Shown: positions 1 through 6,757 of the stretch, piece by piece
Numbering within the stretch: the first letter of the stretch is position 1
How the letters are laid out: every line of letters starts with the position of its first letter
NCBI RefSeq assembly: GCF_000423785.1
Contig: NZ_AUIQ01000012.1
Location: 1 to 47,983 of the forward strand
Direction: 5' to 3'
DNA length: 47,983 nt
From: Tetragenococcus muriaticus DSM 15685
Lineage (GTDB): Bacteria > Bacillota > Bacilli > Lactobacillales > Enterococcaceae
The notes under the pieces: generated by a model
What the model was told of the DNA's origin: nothing
Seen by the model: the letters and a program-made list of their open reading frames with translations, nothing else
Database searches by the model: none
Program-made: the position numbers and the translations under genes

Positions 1-302
1 CCTTTTCGAATCCCTAGAAATTCATCTAAGGGATAACGAATGTCATTGGCTTGATTTTTCATTCGGCGACGAACATAGGTCACCGTGCCAAACAAAAAGG
101 TGATGGTTCTTTCGCTTTTGCGGTCGACGCGAAAGCCTTCTTTCTTCCATTGGGCACAAATTTCTTCATCGAGCGTTTGAAAAGCTAGTTGGGTGATTGT
201 CGCTATCAGTTGCGCAAAAAAAATCATCATGGCTCTTTCTCTTGCTAAAAAATTTCTTTCCTTCTTCATTACTTCCACTAAATCTGTTACAATAGAATCC
301 AT
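1..302 (-). CDS. ISLre2 (UPF0236) family transposase, N-terminal 100 residues
   Basis: An open frame runs from an ATG at 302 to the window edge without a stop, so only the N-terminal 100 residues are visible. It starts MDSIVTDLVEVMKKER and ends YPLDEFLGIRK. The tail combines a basic stretch (FGTVTYVRRRMKN) with a PLDEFLG motif. That pattern of a short beta strand, an Arg-rich patch and PLDxxLG is characteristic of the N-terminal part of UPF0236/ISLre2 transposases, which move the element by a DDE-type reaction; the catalytic core is not in the window. The end of the IS lies about 90 bases upstream of the start. Identification is by recognised family pattern. Confidence 0.75.
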   Translation of the reverse strand, partial: MDSIVTDLVEVMKKERNFLARERAMMIFFAQLIATITQLAFQTLDEEICAQWKKEGFRVDRKSERTITFLFGTVTYVRRRMKNQANDIRYPLDEFLGIRK

Positions 303-394
303 AAGAAACTGCCTTTATTCATTAGTGCCTGTCAGCCCAATGAATAGAGTAACGGTTTCTTTTTTATTCGTCTAGAGGAAACCTCAATAAATTT
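1..394 (-). mobile_element. ISLre2-family insertion sequence, 5' end (runs off left edge)
   Basis: This is the upstream end of an insertion sequence whose transposase reads leftward out of the window. The outer end, read inward on the minus strand, starts around TTTATTGAGGTT at 383-394. It then carries GAATAAAAAAGAAACCG and GGGCTGACA before the transposase start. The same blocks occur in the same order, read inward on the plus strand, at 47663-47704 near the right edge, as expected for left and right terminal repeats of one IS type. The family is inferred from the transposase. The exact outer base and any target duplication cannot be set, because the other end of this copy is outside the window. 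Confidence 0.7.
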
Positions 395-800
395 TACACT
401 TAGTTAAGTCAAGTTCTTTTTGTGAGTCATTTAATTCTCTTTCATATAAGAGCAAATGCTCATCGTAACTATCAATCTTATTAGACAGCTGATTGATACT
501 TTTATCAAGTTCTTCCCTTTTTTGGACTAAATTTTTTCTTTCTTTTTCCAAAATTTCCTTGCGCTTTTGTATTGTTTGATCGCCCTCTTGGAAAAGTTGG
601 GTGTATGTTTTTAAAGACTCTACAGGAAGACCTACCTCCCTCATACACTTAATAAACTCAATCCAATTTATATCTATTTCAGAGTAATCACGAACACCAC
701 TACGGTCTCGATGAATAGGCGGGATTAACTTCATCATCTCATAATATCGAAGTGTTGATGGTGTTAGATTAAGTTTATCTGATACTTCGGAAATCTTCAT
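384..800 (-). CDS. MerR-family regulator, AdhR/NmlR-like
   Basis: A 138-residue MerR regulator. Residues 1-70 form the winged helix-turn-helix (MKISEVSDKLNLTPSTLRYYE), and residues 75-130 are a charged coiled coil used for dimerisation. There is one cysteine in the N-terminal half, Cys52, in the FIKCMRE segment. In Bacillus subtilis AdhR the thiol at position 52 senses aldehydes and quinones, and AdhR controls a carboxymuconolactone decarboxylase-like gene; here such a gene lies next door at 935-1249. The start has TAGGAGG upstream. A candidate promoter is TTGAGT, 17 bases, TATAGC on the minus strand. The last two residues and the stop fall inside the IS terminal sequence, so the native C-terminus may have been replaced. 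The stress-response role is inferred from family and neighbours. Confidence 0.85.
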   Translation of the reverse strand: MKISEVSDKLNLTPSTLRYYEMMKLIPPIHRDRSGVRDYSEIDINWIEFIKCMREVGLPVESLKTYTQLFQEGDQTIQKRKEILEKERKNLVQKREELDKSINQLSNKIDSYDEHLLLYERELNDSQKELDLTKCKIY

Positions 801-856
801 TTATTGACCTCCTAAACTAATAAAAAAACCAATTTTAAAGCAGCTATAAAAACAAG

Positions 857-905
857 TAAGCAATACTCAAACAGAAAATACCAAGTTCCATTTAAGTATT
901 GCTTA
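857..905. terminator. Inverted repeat between CMD gene and merR
   Basis: A perfect 11-base inverted repeat, TAAGCAATACT at 857-867 and AGTATTGCTTA at 895-905, with a 27-base loop. It lies 3' of the carboxymuconolactone decarboxylase gene and overlaps the candidate merR promoter. On the minus strand it is followed by a weak T-rich run (TTGTTTTTAT). It could end the upstream operon or act as a control element for merR. Confidence 0.45.
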
Positions 906-934
906 GGTCAAATCACCAAAATAATGCTTGTCTT

Positions 935-1249
935 CTAATCATCAAAAATTTCTTTAGCTAGGCTGAATGCTGACCAAGCTTTAGGCCAACCAGTATAGAA
1001 AGCTAAATGCGTAATGACTTCCACGATTTCTTCTTTGGTTACCCCATTTTGTTTTGCCATGTTTAAATGCGCTTCTAATTGAGGCACCCCTTGGGTTAGT
1101 AGACTGGCTACAGTCACTAAACTCCGATCGCGAGGGGATAATTGTTCTTCTCGATCCCATACTTCACCAAATAGGACATCATCATTTAACGCCGCAAATT
1201 GAGGTGCAAAGTCTCCTAAATTGTCGCGTCCTGCCGTTTGTTTTGCCAT
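935..1249 (-). CDS. Carboxymuconolactone decarboxylase-like protein
   Basis: A 104-residue all-helical protein of the CMD/AhpD superfamily. It shows the usual core: LSPRDRSLVTVASL, then an LEAHL motif (E-x-x-H) near residue 60, then TKEEIVEVITHLAFYTGWPKA. It has no cysteines, so it lacks the CxxC pair of AhpD peroxidases and is unlikely to be a thiol peroxidase. Family members act in aromatic ring catabolism or, in many Firmicutes, are small stress proteins of unknown reaction. It is the last gene of the flavodoxin-cupin-CMD run and is followed by a MerR regulator whose homologue AdhR controls a CMD gene. AAAGGAGG precedes the ATG. Family certain, substrate unknown. Confidence 0.88.
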   Translation of the reverse strand: MAKQTAGRDNLGDFAPQFAALNDDVLFGEVWDREEQLSPRDRSLVTVASLLTQGVPQLEAHLNMAKQNGVTKEEIVEVITHLAFYTGWPKAWSAFSLAKEIFDD

Positions 1250-1289
1250 AAATCCATTCCTCCTTTATTTCTTTTTAACATGCATCTTT

Positions 1290-1703
1290 TTATTTGTCTA
1301 ACTGATCATAAATTTCATCAGAAACTGGTTCTAACCATTCGGGAGTGCCTGCTGTAATCGCAATATGTTCAAACCAGCTATCTTTGGTTGCGCCATGCCA
1401 ATGCTTAACGCCGTCATGTGTCACAATCACATCGCCTGCTTGTAAGAATTGCGCTTCTTTTCCTTCTTCTTGATACCAACCTTCGCCACCGGTGACCAAA
1501 AGAATTTGATAACCATCGTGGTGAATGTGCCAGTTATTACGGCAACCAGGTTCAAAGGTCACATTGCCAACACCCACATTAACATCCGAATCTGTCACTA
1601 GAGGTTGCAAATAACTTTGTCCTACGAAATATTGCGCAAACGCTGTGTTTTTTTCGCCACTGGAAAAGATAATCCCATCTTTTACTTCTTCATTTTTTGC
1701 CAT
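1290..1703 (-). CDS. Cupin-domain protein
   Basis: A single-domain cupin of 137 residues. The first metal-binding motif is visible as HIHHDGYQILLVTGG near residues 58-72; the usual Glu four residues after HxH is Gln here. The second motif is GDVIVTHDGVKHWHG near residues 91-105, with His residues for metal binding. These proteins usually sit beside CMD and flavodoxin or oxidoreductase genes, where the reaction is not established. The start ATG has GGAGGG upstream and lies inside the 3' end of the flavodoxin gene (14-base overlap), so the two are translated from one mRNA. A function in detoxifying quinones or carbonyls is an inference from context. Confidence 0.88.
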   Translation of the reverse strand: MAKNEEVKDGIIFSSGEKNTAFAQYFVGQSYLQPLVTDSDVNVGVGNVTFEPGCRNNWHIHHDGYQILLVTGGEGWYQEEGKEAQFLQAGDVIVTHDGVKHWHGATKDSWFEHIAITAGTPEWLEPVSDEIYDQLDK

Positions 1704-2232
1704 ACTTTATCCCTCCATTTAATTTGTATTGAACAAGCCAGTTTTCAATTGCTATATCAACTCTAGACAGCCTAGACCCTCTATAAGGTAATCCTTTTTT
1801 AATAGTTGAATTTGGACATATGTTTTTTAGCTCAAATAGACTTCGACCAAATGCACTTCCCTCATGAGTACAAAAAGGATAAATGATTTGTTCCGAAAAA
1901 TCATGATTTTCTAAAAAATGAGCGATGATTCTAGGAAATGAGCCGTCCCAATTAGGAAAACCAAGAAAAATTTCTTGCGAATTGTTTAAGACACTTTCAT
2001 CGATAGGAAAATACTCAGGACGAAGTTCTTTTTCTCTCTCACTCTTAGCAACTTCTATCATTTCTTGATATTCTATCGGATAGCTTTTTTTAGGGACAAT
2101 TTCCATTATTTCACCTTGAATTTTTTGGTGTAGCTTCTCAGCTAAAAATTCTGTATTTCCTTTTTCAAGATAAACAATTTCGCCATTTACAAAATTCTCA
2201 TATTTTCTTGAAAAATAAACAATCACCGCCAT
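1690..2232 (-). CDS. Flavodoxin-like protein
   Basis: A 180-residue protein of the Flavodoxin_4 type. It opens with a beta strand and phosphate loop start (MAVIVYFSR), continues with EKGNTEFLAEKLHQ, and has the typical FLGFPNWDGSFPRIIAHFLE segment near residues 90-109 and a PFCTHEGSAFGRS segment near 118-130. The N-terminal FMN phosphate-binding loop is less canonical than in electron-transfer flavodoxins (a ten-residue insertion before GNT). It probably binds FMN in the cytosol and may carry out electron transfer or reductase chemistry. It is first in the flavodoxin-cupin-CMD run; a promoter-like TTGAAC, 16 bases, TATAGC lies upstream on the minus strand. GGTGA is a weak ribosome site. Confidence 0.83.
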   Translation of the reverse strand: MAVIVYFSRKYENFVNGEIVYLEKGNTEFLAEKLHQKIQGEIMEIVPKKSYPIEYQEMIEVAKSEREKELRPEYFPIDESVLNNSQEIFLGFPNWDGSFPRIIAHFLENHDFSEQIIYPFCTHEGSAFGRSLFELKNICPNSTIKKGLPYRGSRLSRVDIAIENWLVQYKLNGGIKYGKK

Positions 2233-2343
2233 CTGTGTTCACCAACCTAAAAAGCTATAAATTAAAAACTAATTTGTTCAAGTAACTTTAGCTTACAACT
2301 TTTGCGTTGTTTAGTCTAATGCTTAAGATGACACCCGGCATGC

Positions 2344-3219
2344 TTAAAAAGCATGCTTTATCTTTTCTAAAAAAGTGTCTATCGTAGGTGATAACATATT
2401 ATTTTTGCGCCAAGCTAGCACACAGTTCGTTTTAATTTCTGGGAAAATGGGTAAAAATTTTAAAGTATTTAACATTCGATTTTTTACAGCGCCCTCAATG
2501 GTTAGAGCAAAACCAACTTTATTTTCTACTAAAGAAAAAACATTAAATATGAGATTGTAAGTCCCGATAATATTGAGCTGCTTATCTATGCCCGGCCAAG
2601 AAAAAAACATATTTTTAATAGCTGTTCTTGAAGGAATCATAAGCGGTAATCCGACTAAATCTTCTACATTAAGGTAATCTTGATTTGCTAAATAGGAATC
2701 CGTGGATACTAGTATTCCCCACCGTTCTTGTCTTGGGAAAATGATTTTTTCATACTTTTCTGTTGATATAGGTTCTAAAAGCAAGCCTAGATCCAACACC
2801 CCTTTGTCTAAACGCTCAAGTATATTATCTCCAGTACTACTAAAGATATCAAAATTCACTTGGGGATGCTCTGCAACCATTTCTTCTAAAAACATGGCTA
2901 TAGTATCTGAATTCTCAGCCTCAACAGATCCAATAGAAATATTGCCACTTAATAGTTCTTGTGATTGATTTGCAAACTCTTGTTCTGTCTTATCGTGTAT
3001 AGTTAAAATCTCTTCTGCTCTACGTTTAAGTAATATTCCGAATTTCGTCAAAAAAAGTTTATTATTTTCTCTAACAAATAGATCAGCGCCTAGATCCTCC
3101 TCTAGTTCTCTAATCTGTCTACTAAGGGTGGGTTGAGTAATATGTAACACTTTGGCAGCTTGTGTAATACTTTGCTCTTCAATAACTATTAAAAAATATC
3201 TCAACGTTCTTATTTCCAT
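2344..3219 (-). CDS. LysR-family transcriptional regulator
   Basis: A 291-residue LysR regulator. Residues 1-60 are the winged helix-turn-helix (RYFLIVIEEQSITQAAKVLHITQPTLSRQIRELE); residues 88-290 form the two-lobed effector-binding domain. It is encoded upstream of and on the same strand as the flavodoxin-cupin-CMD genes and divergent from the D-Ala-D-Ala ligase gene. LysR proteins usually regulate an adjacent operon, so the flavodoxin operon is the more likely target and the ligase the alternative. A short inverted repeat, GCATGCTT/AAGCATGC, spans the stop codon but has no T-run, so it is not a convincing terminator. AAGGGG lies upstream of the ATG. Effector not predictable. Confidence 0.92.
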   Translation of the reverse strand: MEIRTLRYFLIVIEEQSITQAAKVLHITQPTLSRQIRELEEDLGADLFVRENNKLFLTKFGILLKRRAEEILTIHDKTEQEFANQSQELLSGNISIGSVEAENSDTIAMFLEEMVAEHPQVNFDIFSSTGDNILERLDKGVLDLGLLLEPISTEKYEKIIFPRQERWGILVSTDSYLANQDYLNVEDLVGLPLMIPSRTAIKNMFFSWPGIDKQLNIIGTYNLIFNVFSLVENKVGFALTIEGAVKNRMLNTLKFLPIFPEIKTNCVLAWRKNNMLSPTIDTFLEKIKHAF

Positions 3220-3486
3220 AAGCGCATCCCCTTGTTTGGTTTCTACAATTAATCATATATCAATTTCATAATTTTAGAAACTATAAATATCTAACCAAAT
3301 AAAAATGGGAAGAATGAACTGCTTTTCCATTGTATATAACCTTTTCTATAGTGCAAACTAAATGACCACATATGCCAAAATAGCACAAAAATGAGTTCTT
3401 GCCAAAAAGCAAGCGAGCTGTTATTCTTTTTAAATACTAATTAATTAGGTTTCTTTATTATACGAAAACATTTGGAGGATAAATAA

Positions 3487-4494
3487 TTGAGAATAGTCGT
3501 TTTAGCTGGTGGAAAAAGTGATGAGCATGATGTTTCGATGTCATCTGGAAGTATGATTGCTAACGCTTTGATTGCTAAAGGACATCAAGTACTTTTATTA
3601 GATTTATCGATGGATCTGCCTGATGTTTCAGATTTCGATACAGCTTACCAAAAATATAAAAAAGAGCAATATAGTGCAACGATTTTATCCACTTTTACAA
3701 AACAGCACGGCAAAGAAATCGGAGAAAATATTATCGAAATATGTCGTACAGCACAAATGACGTTTGTAGGCTTACATGGTGGCATAGGCGAAAATGGCAA
3801 ATTAGCTGCATTATTCGATATTTATGATATTAAATATACCGGAACAGGCTATCAAGGCAGTTTACTAGCAATGAATAAACAAATTTCAAAAGAACTTTTG
3901 CGTTTTCATGGTTTTTTAACTGCTAACTGGAAAGTAATAACAAAAAATTATGAGCCTTCAACTATCAGCCTCCCTGCTGTCGTTAAACCGATAGATAATG
4001 GTTCTAGCATAGGTGTATCCCTAGTAAATCATTCGGACGATTTAAAAACAGCAGTAGAAGAAACATTAACCTATACGAATAATGGTAAACTTTTAATTGA
4101 AGATAAAATAGAAGGCAGAGAATTTTCAGTAGGGGTATTAGGAAAAAAAGTATTGCCCGTTATTGAAATTCGCCCTAAAAATGGGTTCTATGATTACACC
4201 AATAAATACCAACAAGGTTTAACTGAAGAAATAACACCCGCAGTTATTGCAAATGAAACAAAAATGAAGCTTCAGCATCTTGCAAAAGAAGTCCATGAAC
4301 TCTTTTCATTAGAAGTATACTCACGAACGGATTTTCTCCTTTCAGACAGTGGAGATATTTTTATCATAGAAGCAAATTCTTTACCGGGAATGACGCCTAC
4401 TAGTTTGTTCCCCCAAGAAGCACAGGCTGAAGGAATAGAGTACGAAGACTTGTGCCAAAAGATTATTGAATTGTCCATGCAGAAATCGTCATAG
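3487..4494 (+). CDS. ddl: D-alanine--D-alanine ligase
   Basis: A 335-residue ATP-grasp ligase that joins two D-alanines for peptidoglycan precursors. Conserved parts are visible: GGKSDEHDVSMSSG (residues 8-21, with the Glu equivalent to Glu15 of E. coli DdlB), LHGGIGENG, VKPIDNGSSIG, the omega-loop FYDYTNKYQQG and IIEANSLPGMT. The Lys-Tyr pair in the omega loop is the form seen in D-Ala-D-Ala enzymes; D-Ala-D-lactate enzymes have Phe or a different loop. The start is TTG with GGAGG 8 bases upstream; no ATG fits. It stands alone between a divergent LysR gene and a terminator, not beside murF, so it may be the housekeeping enzyme or a second copy. Confidence 0.9.
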   Translation: MRIVVLAGGKSDEHDVSMSSGSMIANALIAKGHQVLLLDLSMDLPDVSDFDTAYQKYKKEQYSATILSTFTKQHGKEIGENIIEICRTAQMTFVGLHGGIGENGKLAALFDIYDIKYTGTGYQGSLLAMNKQISKELLRFHGFLTANWKVITKNYEPSTISLPAVVKPIDNGSSIGVSLVNHSDDLKTAVEETLTYTNNGKLLIEDKIEGREFSVGVLGKKVLPVIEIRPKNGFYDYTNKYQQGLTEEITPAVIANETKMKLQHLAKEVHELFSLEVYSRTDFLLSDSGDIFIIEANSLPGMTPTSLFPQEAQAEGIEYEDLCQKIIELSMQKSS

Positions 4495-4510
4495 TTTTAG
4501 TCTTCAAAAA

Positions 4511-4555
4511 AACCAACGAACGTATTTAACAAAACATATGGTTCGTTGGTTTTTT
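4511..4555 (+). terminator. Rho-independent terminator after ddl
   Basis: AACCAACGAAC and GTTCGTTGGTT form an 11-base stem followed by a T-run on the plus strand. It ends the ddl transcript and may also serve as a bidirectional stop against the convergent COG3044 ATPase gene. Confidence 0.88.
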
Positions 4556-4606
4556 GCTTCCACTATCTTTTTTTTGACAAAATTATTAAAAGCACACTTT
4601 TTCAAT

Positions 4607-6313
4607 TTATTTCCGTATTTTTAACCCGCGATAACGATTCAACGCTGCACAAAATTCTTGTTTCCTTGGTAAGGCTAAATTACCTGGGTGTCCACTATAA
4701 GGAGAAATCGCATCTAACCCATTATCTTCAATATAGTTATACATCTGATCTGTCGCTTGAATGAGCGTCTTTTTTTCATCTAATATATGGTTTTGGAAGA
4801 AATCGATCATTCTAGCAATACAATTTGTCTGACTGTCGTCAACTAATTGCTCCAAACCAGAAATATCAATAGGATCGTGTCCATATAAAATTTTATGCCT
4901 TCCTTGTGCTTTTAAGCGTTGTTCTTTCCCCGAATGAGAAAAACTAGACTTTAAAGGAATTCTAGTAGGAATCCTACCAAATTCCTTCTGAGAAAATGCT
5001 TGTCTTTGATAACCTGTAGAATTTGCTATGGATTTAGCTGTATTTGTTACATCTTTTAGACAATATTCGTCCATCATAAGAATTTGATCAGCCACATCAA
5101 AATAATCTCCAGAACCACCTACTATAAGAATGGTAGAAACATTGAGTGTATCATATAGAGGCCTTACTTTATTCGTAAACGGGGTAATAGGTTCTTTTTC
5201 TGACGCTACTAATTCCTGCATGCGGCTATCTCGAATCATAAAGTTGGTAGCCGAAGTATCTTCATCGATCAATAGCAAAGAAGACTCTGCTTCTAAGGCT
5301 TCCACCACATTAGCAGCTTGCGAAGTGCTTCCACTAGCATTTTCCGTAGAAAATTGAGTCGTATCTTTTTTCCCAGGTAAATTATTAATAAACGCGCTAA
5401 TATTAACCTTTTCTATACTTCGACCGTCTTCAGCACGTACTTTAACTGCATCCTGACGAGTAATAATCATTTCTCTTCCATCGCCTGCAATATGGTAATA
5501 ACCCCCTCGTTCTAAAGCGTGTAATAGCGTAGATTTCCCATGAAAACCTCCCCCGACGATCAAACTAACACCTTCTGGAATGCCCATTCCAGTAATCGTT
5601 CGACCACTAGGCAAATGCATCTCAACAGTAAAATTTTCTGGACTCTTAAACACTACAGCATCTTTTAATGGCTTATCAGACACCCCACTACGACGTGGCA
5701 AAATCGAATCATTTGCTACAAAAGCTACCAAATTCCTGTGAGCTAATTCCTCTCTAATAAATACCTGGTCCAACATCAAGGTCACTTGTTGTTGTAAAGC
5801 CTTTTGATTCAAATTGCGATATAATAGAGACTGCTCAACGATTTGAGGTAATACATCCGTCAAAATACGGCTGGCTTCTTTCCCTAAAATTTTTCTACCA
5901 GCAGCTGGTAAGCCGACTTCAAAACGAGCTTCTATTTCATTTTCTTTAATTATTACAGAAGTTCGTTCCAAAATTTCTTGACCACAACGATCAATAAGAA
6001 TCTTTCCGTTCGTACCAGACCCCTTAGTTTCCTTATTAAAAGGTTGAGCTTTTTCTCCAAATGTTCTTGTTAAAAAATCAGAAACAGCAATAGCTTTATC
6101 TTTAGTATCTAACCACTTAGCTGGAATACCTGCCGTTTCTCTTTTTATGTTTACTCGCATTTTAGATGGTGGCGCATAAGGATCAACTTGAATATGATCA
6201 ACTGAAAGTTGAAAATTTCTAAACTGATAACTTCCTTGAAGCTTTTTATAAGCGCCATATTTTTGACCATCTAAAGATTTTAATAATCCTTCAAATTCTT
6301 TTGCGCTTTTCAT
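4607..6313 (-). CDS. ABC-class ATPase of the COG3044/PF09818 family
   Basis: A 568-residue cytosolic ATPase without membrane segments. Residues 1-240 are the family-specific N-terminal region. Walker A is GGGFHGKST at residues 254-262, with a His in place of the usual Ala/Ser-Gly. An ABC signature-like stretch (NASGSTSQA) lies at about 325-333 and the Walker B SSLLLIDED at about 344-352, followed by TSATNFMIR. A switch-like GGSGDYFDVAD lies at 399-409. It belongs to the predicted ATPases of the ABC class related to trypanosome MRB1590, a mitochondrial RNA-editing factor that binds RNA; the bacterial role is unknown. Monocistronic: ddl converges on its 3' side, and a long hairpin separates it from csbD upstream. 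Start ATG follows AAGGGG. Confidence 0.88.
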   Translation of the reverse strand: MKSAKEFEGLLKSLDGQKYGAYKKLQGSYQFRNFQLSVDHIQVDPYAPPSKMRVNIKRETAGIPAKWLDTKDKAIAVSDFLTRTFGEKAQPFNKETKGSGTNGKILIDRCGQEILERTSVIIKENEIEARFEVGLPAAGRKILGKEASRILTDVLPQIVEQSLLYRNLNQKALQQQVTLMLDQVFIREELAHRNLVAFVANDSILPRRSGVSDKPLKDAVVFKSPENFTVEMHLPSGRTITGMGIPEGVSLIVGGGFHGKSTLLHALERGGYYHIAGDGREMIITRQDAVKVRAEDGRSIEKVNISAFINNLPGKKDTTQFSTENASGSTSQAANVVEALEAESSLLLIDEDTSATNFMIRDSRMQELVASEKEPITPFTNKVRPLYDTLNVSTILIVGGSGDYFDVADQILMMDEYCLKDVTNTAKSIANSTGYQRQAFSQKEFGRIPTRIPLKSSFSHSGKEQRLKAQGRHKILYGHDPIDISGLEQLVDDSQTNCIARMIDFFQNHILDEKKTLIQATDQMYNYIEDNGLDAISPYSGHPGNLALPRKQEFCAALNRYRGLKIRK

Positions 6314-6397
6314 GCAAAATCCCCTTCAAACTTTTTTCTTCATCATTTTAATAAAAATCTTTGTTCGATCCAAAAGCCTTGGTAGCCTGATCTTTTT

Positions 6398-6455
6398 ATA
6401 ATAGATAAAAATAACGAAACGATCAAAAGACCATTTCGTTATTTTTATCTATTAT
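6398..6455. terminator. Long perfect inverted repeat after csbD
   Basis: A perfect 22-base inverted repeat (6398-6419 and 6434-6455) with a 14-base loop. The right arm overlaps the csbD stop codon. The stem is AT-rich with long A/T runs on both sides, as in a bidirectional rho-independent terminator. It separates csbD from the downstream ATPase gene. Confidence 0.8.
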
Positions 6456-6676
6456 TCGTTCGAATTAGAATCGTTGCTACTATCTGAGTCGTCCTTTTGT
6501 TCGTCTACCTGTTTATTGATTTTTTCAGCTACTTTATCAGCAACTTCTTCTGCTTTATCTTTAGCTTTACCAAGACCTTGTTGCGCTTTGCCTTTGAGTT
6601 CTTCAGAACTATCGCCGGTTGCTTTTCCCTTAGCTTCGTTGAATTTTCCTTTTAAATTATCTTCATTTGCGCTCAT
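6452..6676 (-). CDS. CsbD-like general stress protein
   Basis: A 74-residue highly charged protein. The N-terminal half holds the CsbD pattern (DNLKGKFNEAKGKATGDSSEELKGKAQQGLGKAKDKAEE). The C-terminal 20 residues are almost only Asp, Ser, Asn and Glu. CsbD proteins are abundant under general stress in Gram-positive bacteria; their biochemical role is unknown. The ATG has GAGAGGAGAAG upstream. The stop codon lies in the right arm of a strong hairpin terminator. No membrane segment or signal peptide is seen. Confidence 0.9.
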   Translation of the reverse strand: MSANEDNLKGKFNEAKGKATGDSSEELKGKAQQGLGKAKDKAEEVADKVAEKINKQVDEQKDDSDSSNDSNSNE

Positions 6677-6757
6677 ATTATCTTCTCCTCTCTTGGTATT
6701 TTCATAATATCATGGTTCTTTTCCTAGAACAAACAAAAACCACTCGAACTTTCTTTG

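Noticed and set aside
193..375. 60-residue plus-strand frame at left edge
   Set aside because: It is antisense to the transposase N-terminus and the IS end.
2338..2356. GCATGCTT/AAGCATGC palindrome at the LysR stop
   Set aside because: No T-run on either side that would make a terminator; likely a chance AT/GC-balanced palindrome at the gene end.
3220..3486. Possible regulatory sites between LysR and ddl
   Set aside because: Several T-N11-A candidates exist but none stands out; AT-rich sequence makes such matches common.
4546..4764. 72-residue plus-strand frame after ddl
   Set aside because: It starts in the terminator hairpin and is antisense to the ATPase C-terminus.
6474..6707. 77-residue plus-strand Ser/Leu-rich frame
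   Set aside because: Exact antisense of csbD; composition results from the repetitive Lys/Glu codons on the other strand.
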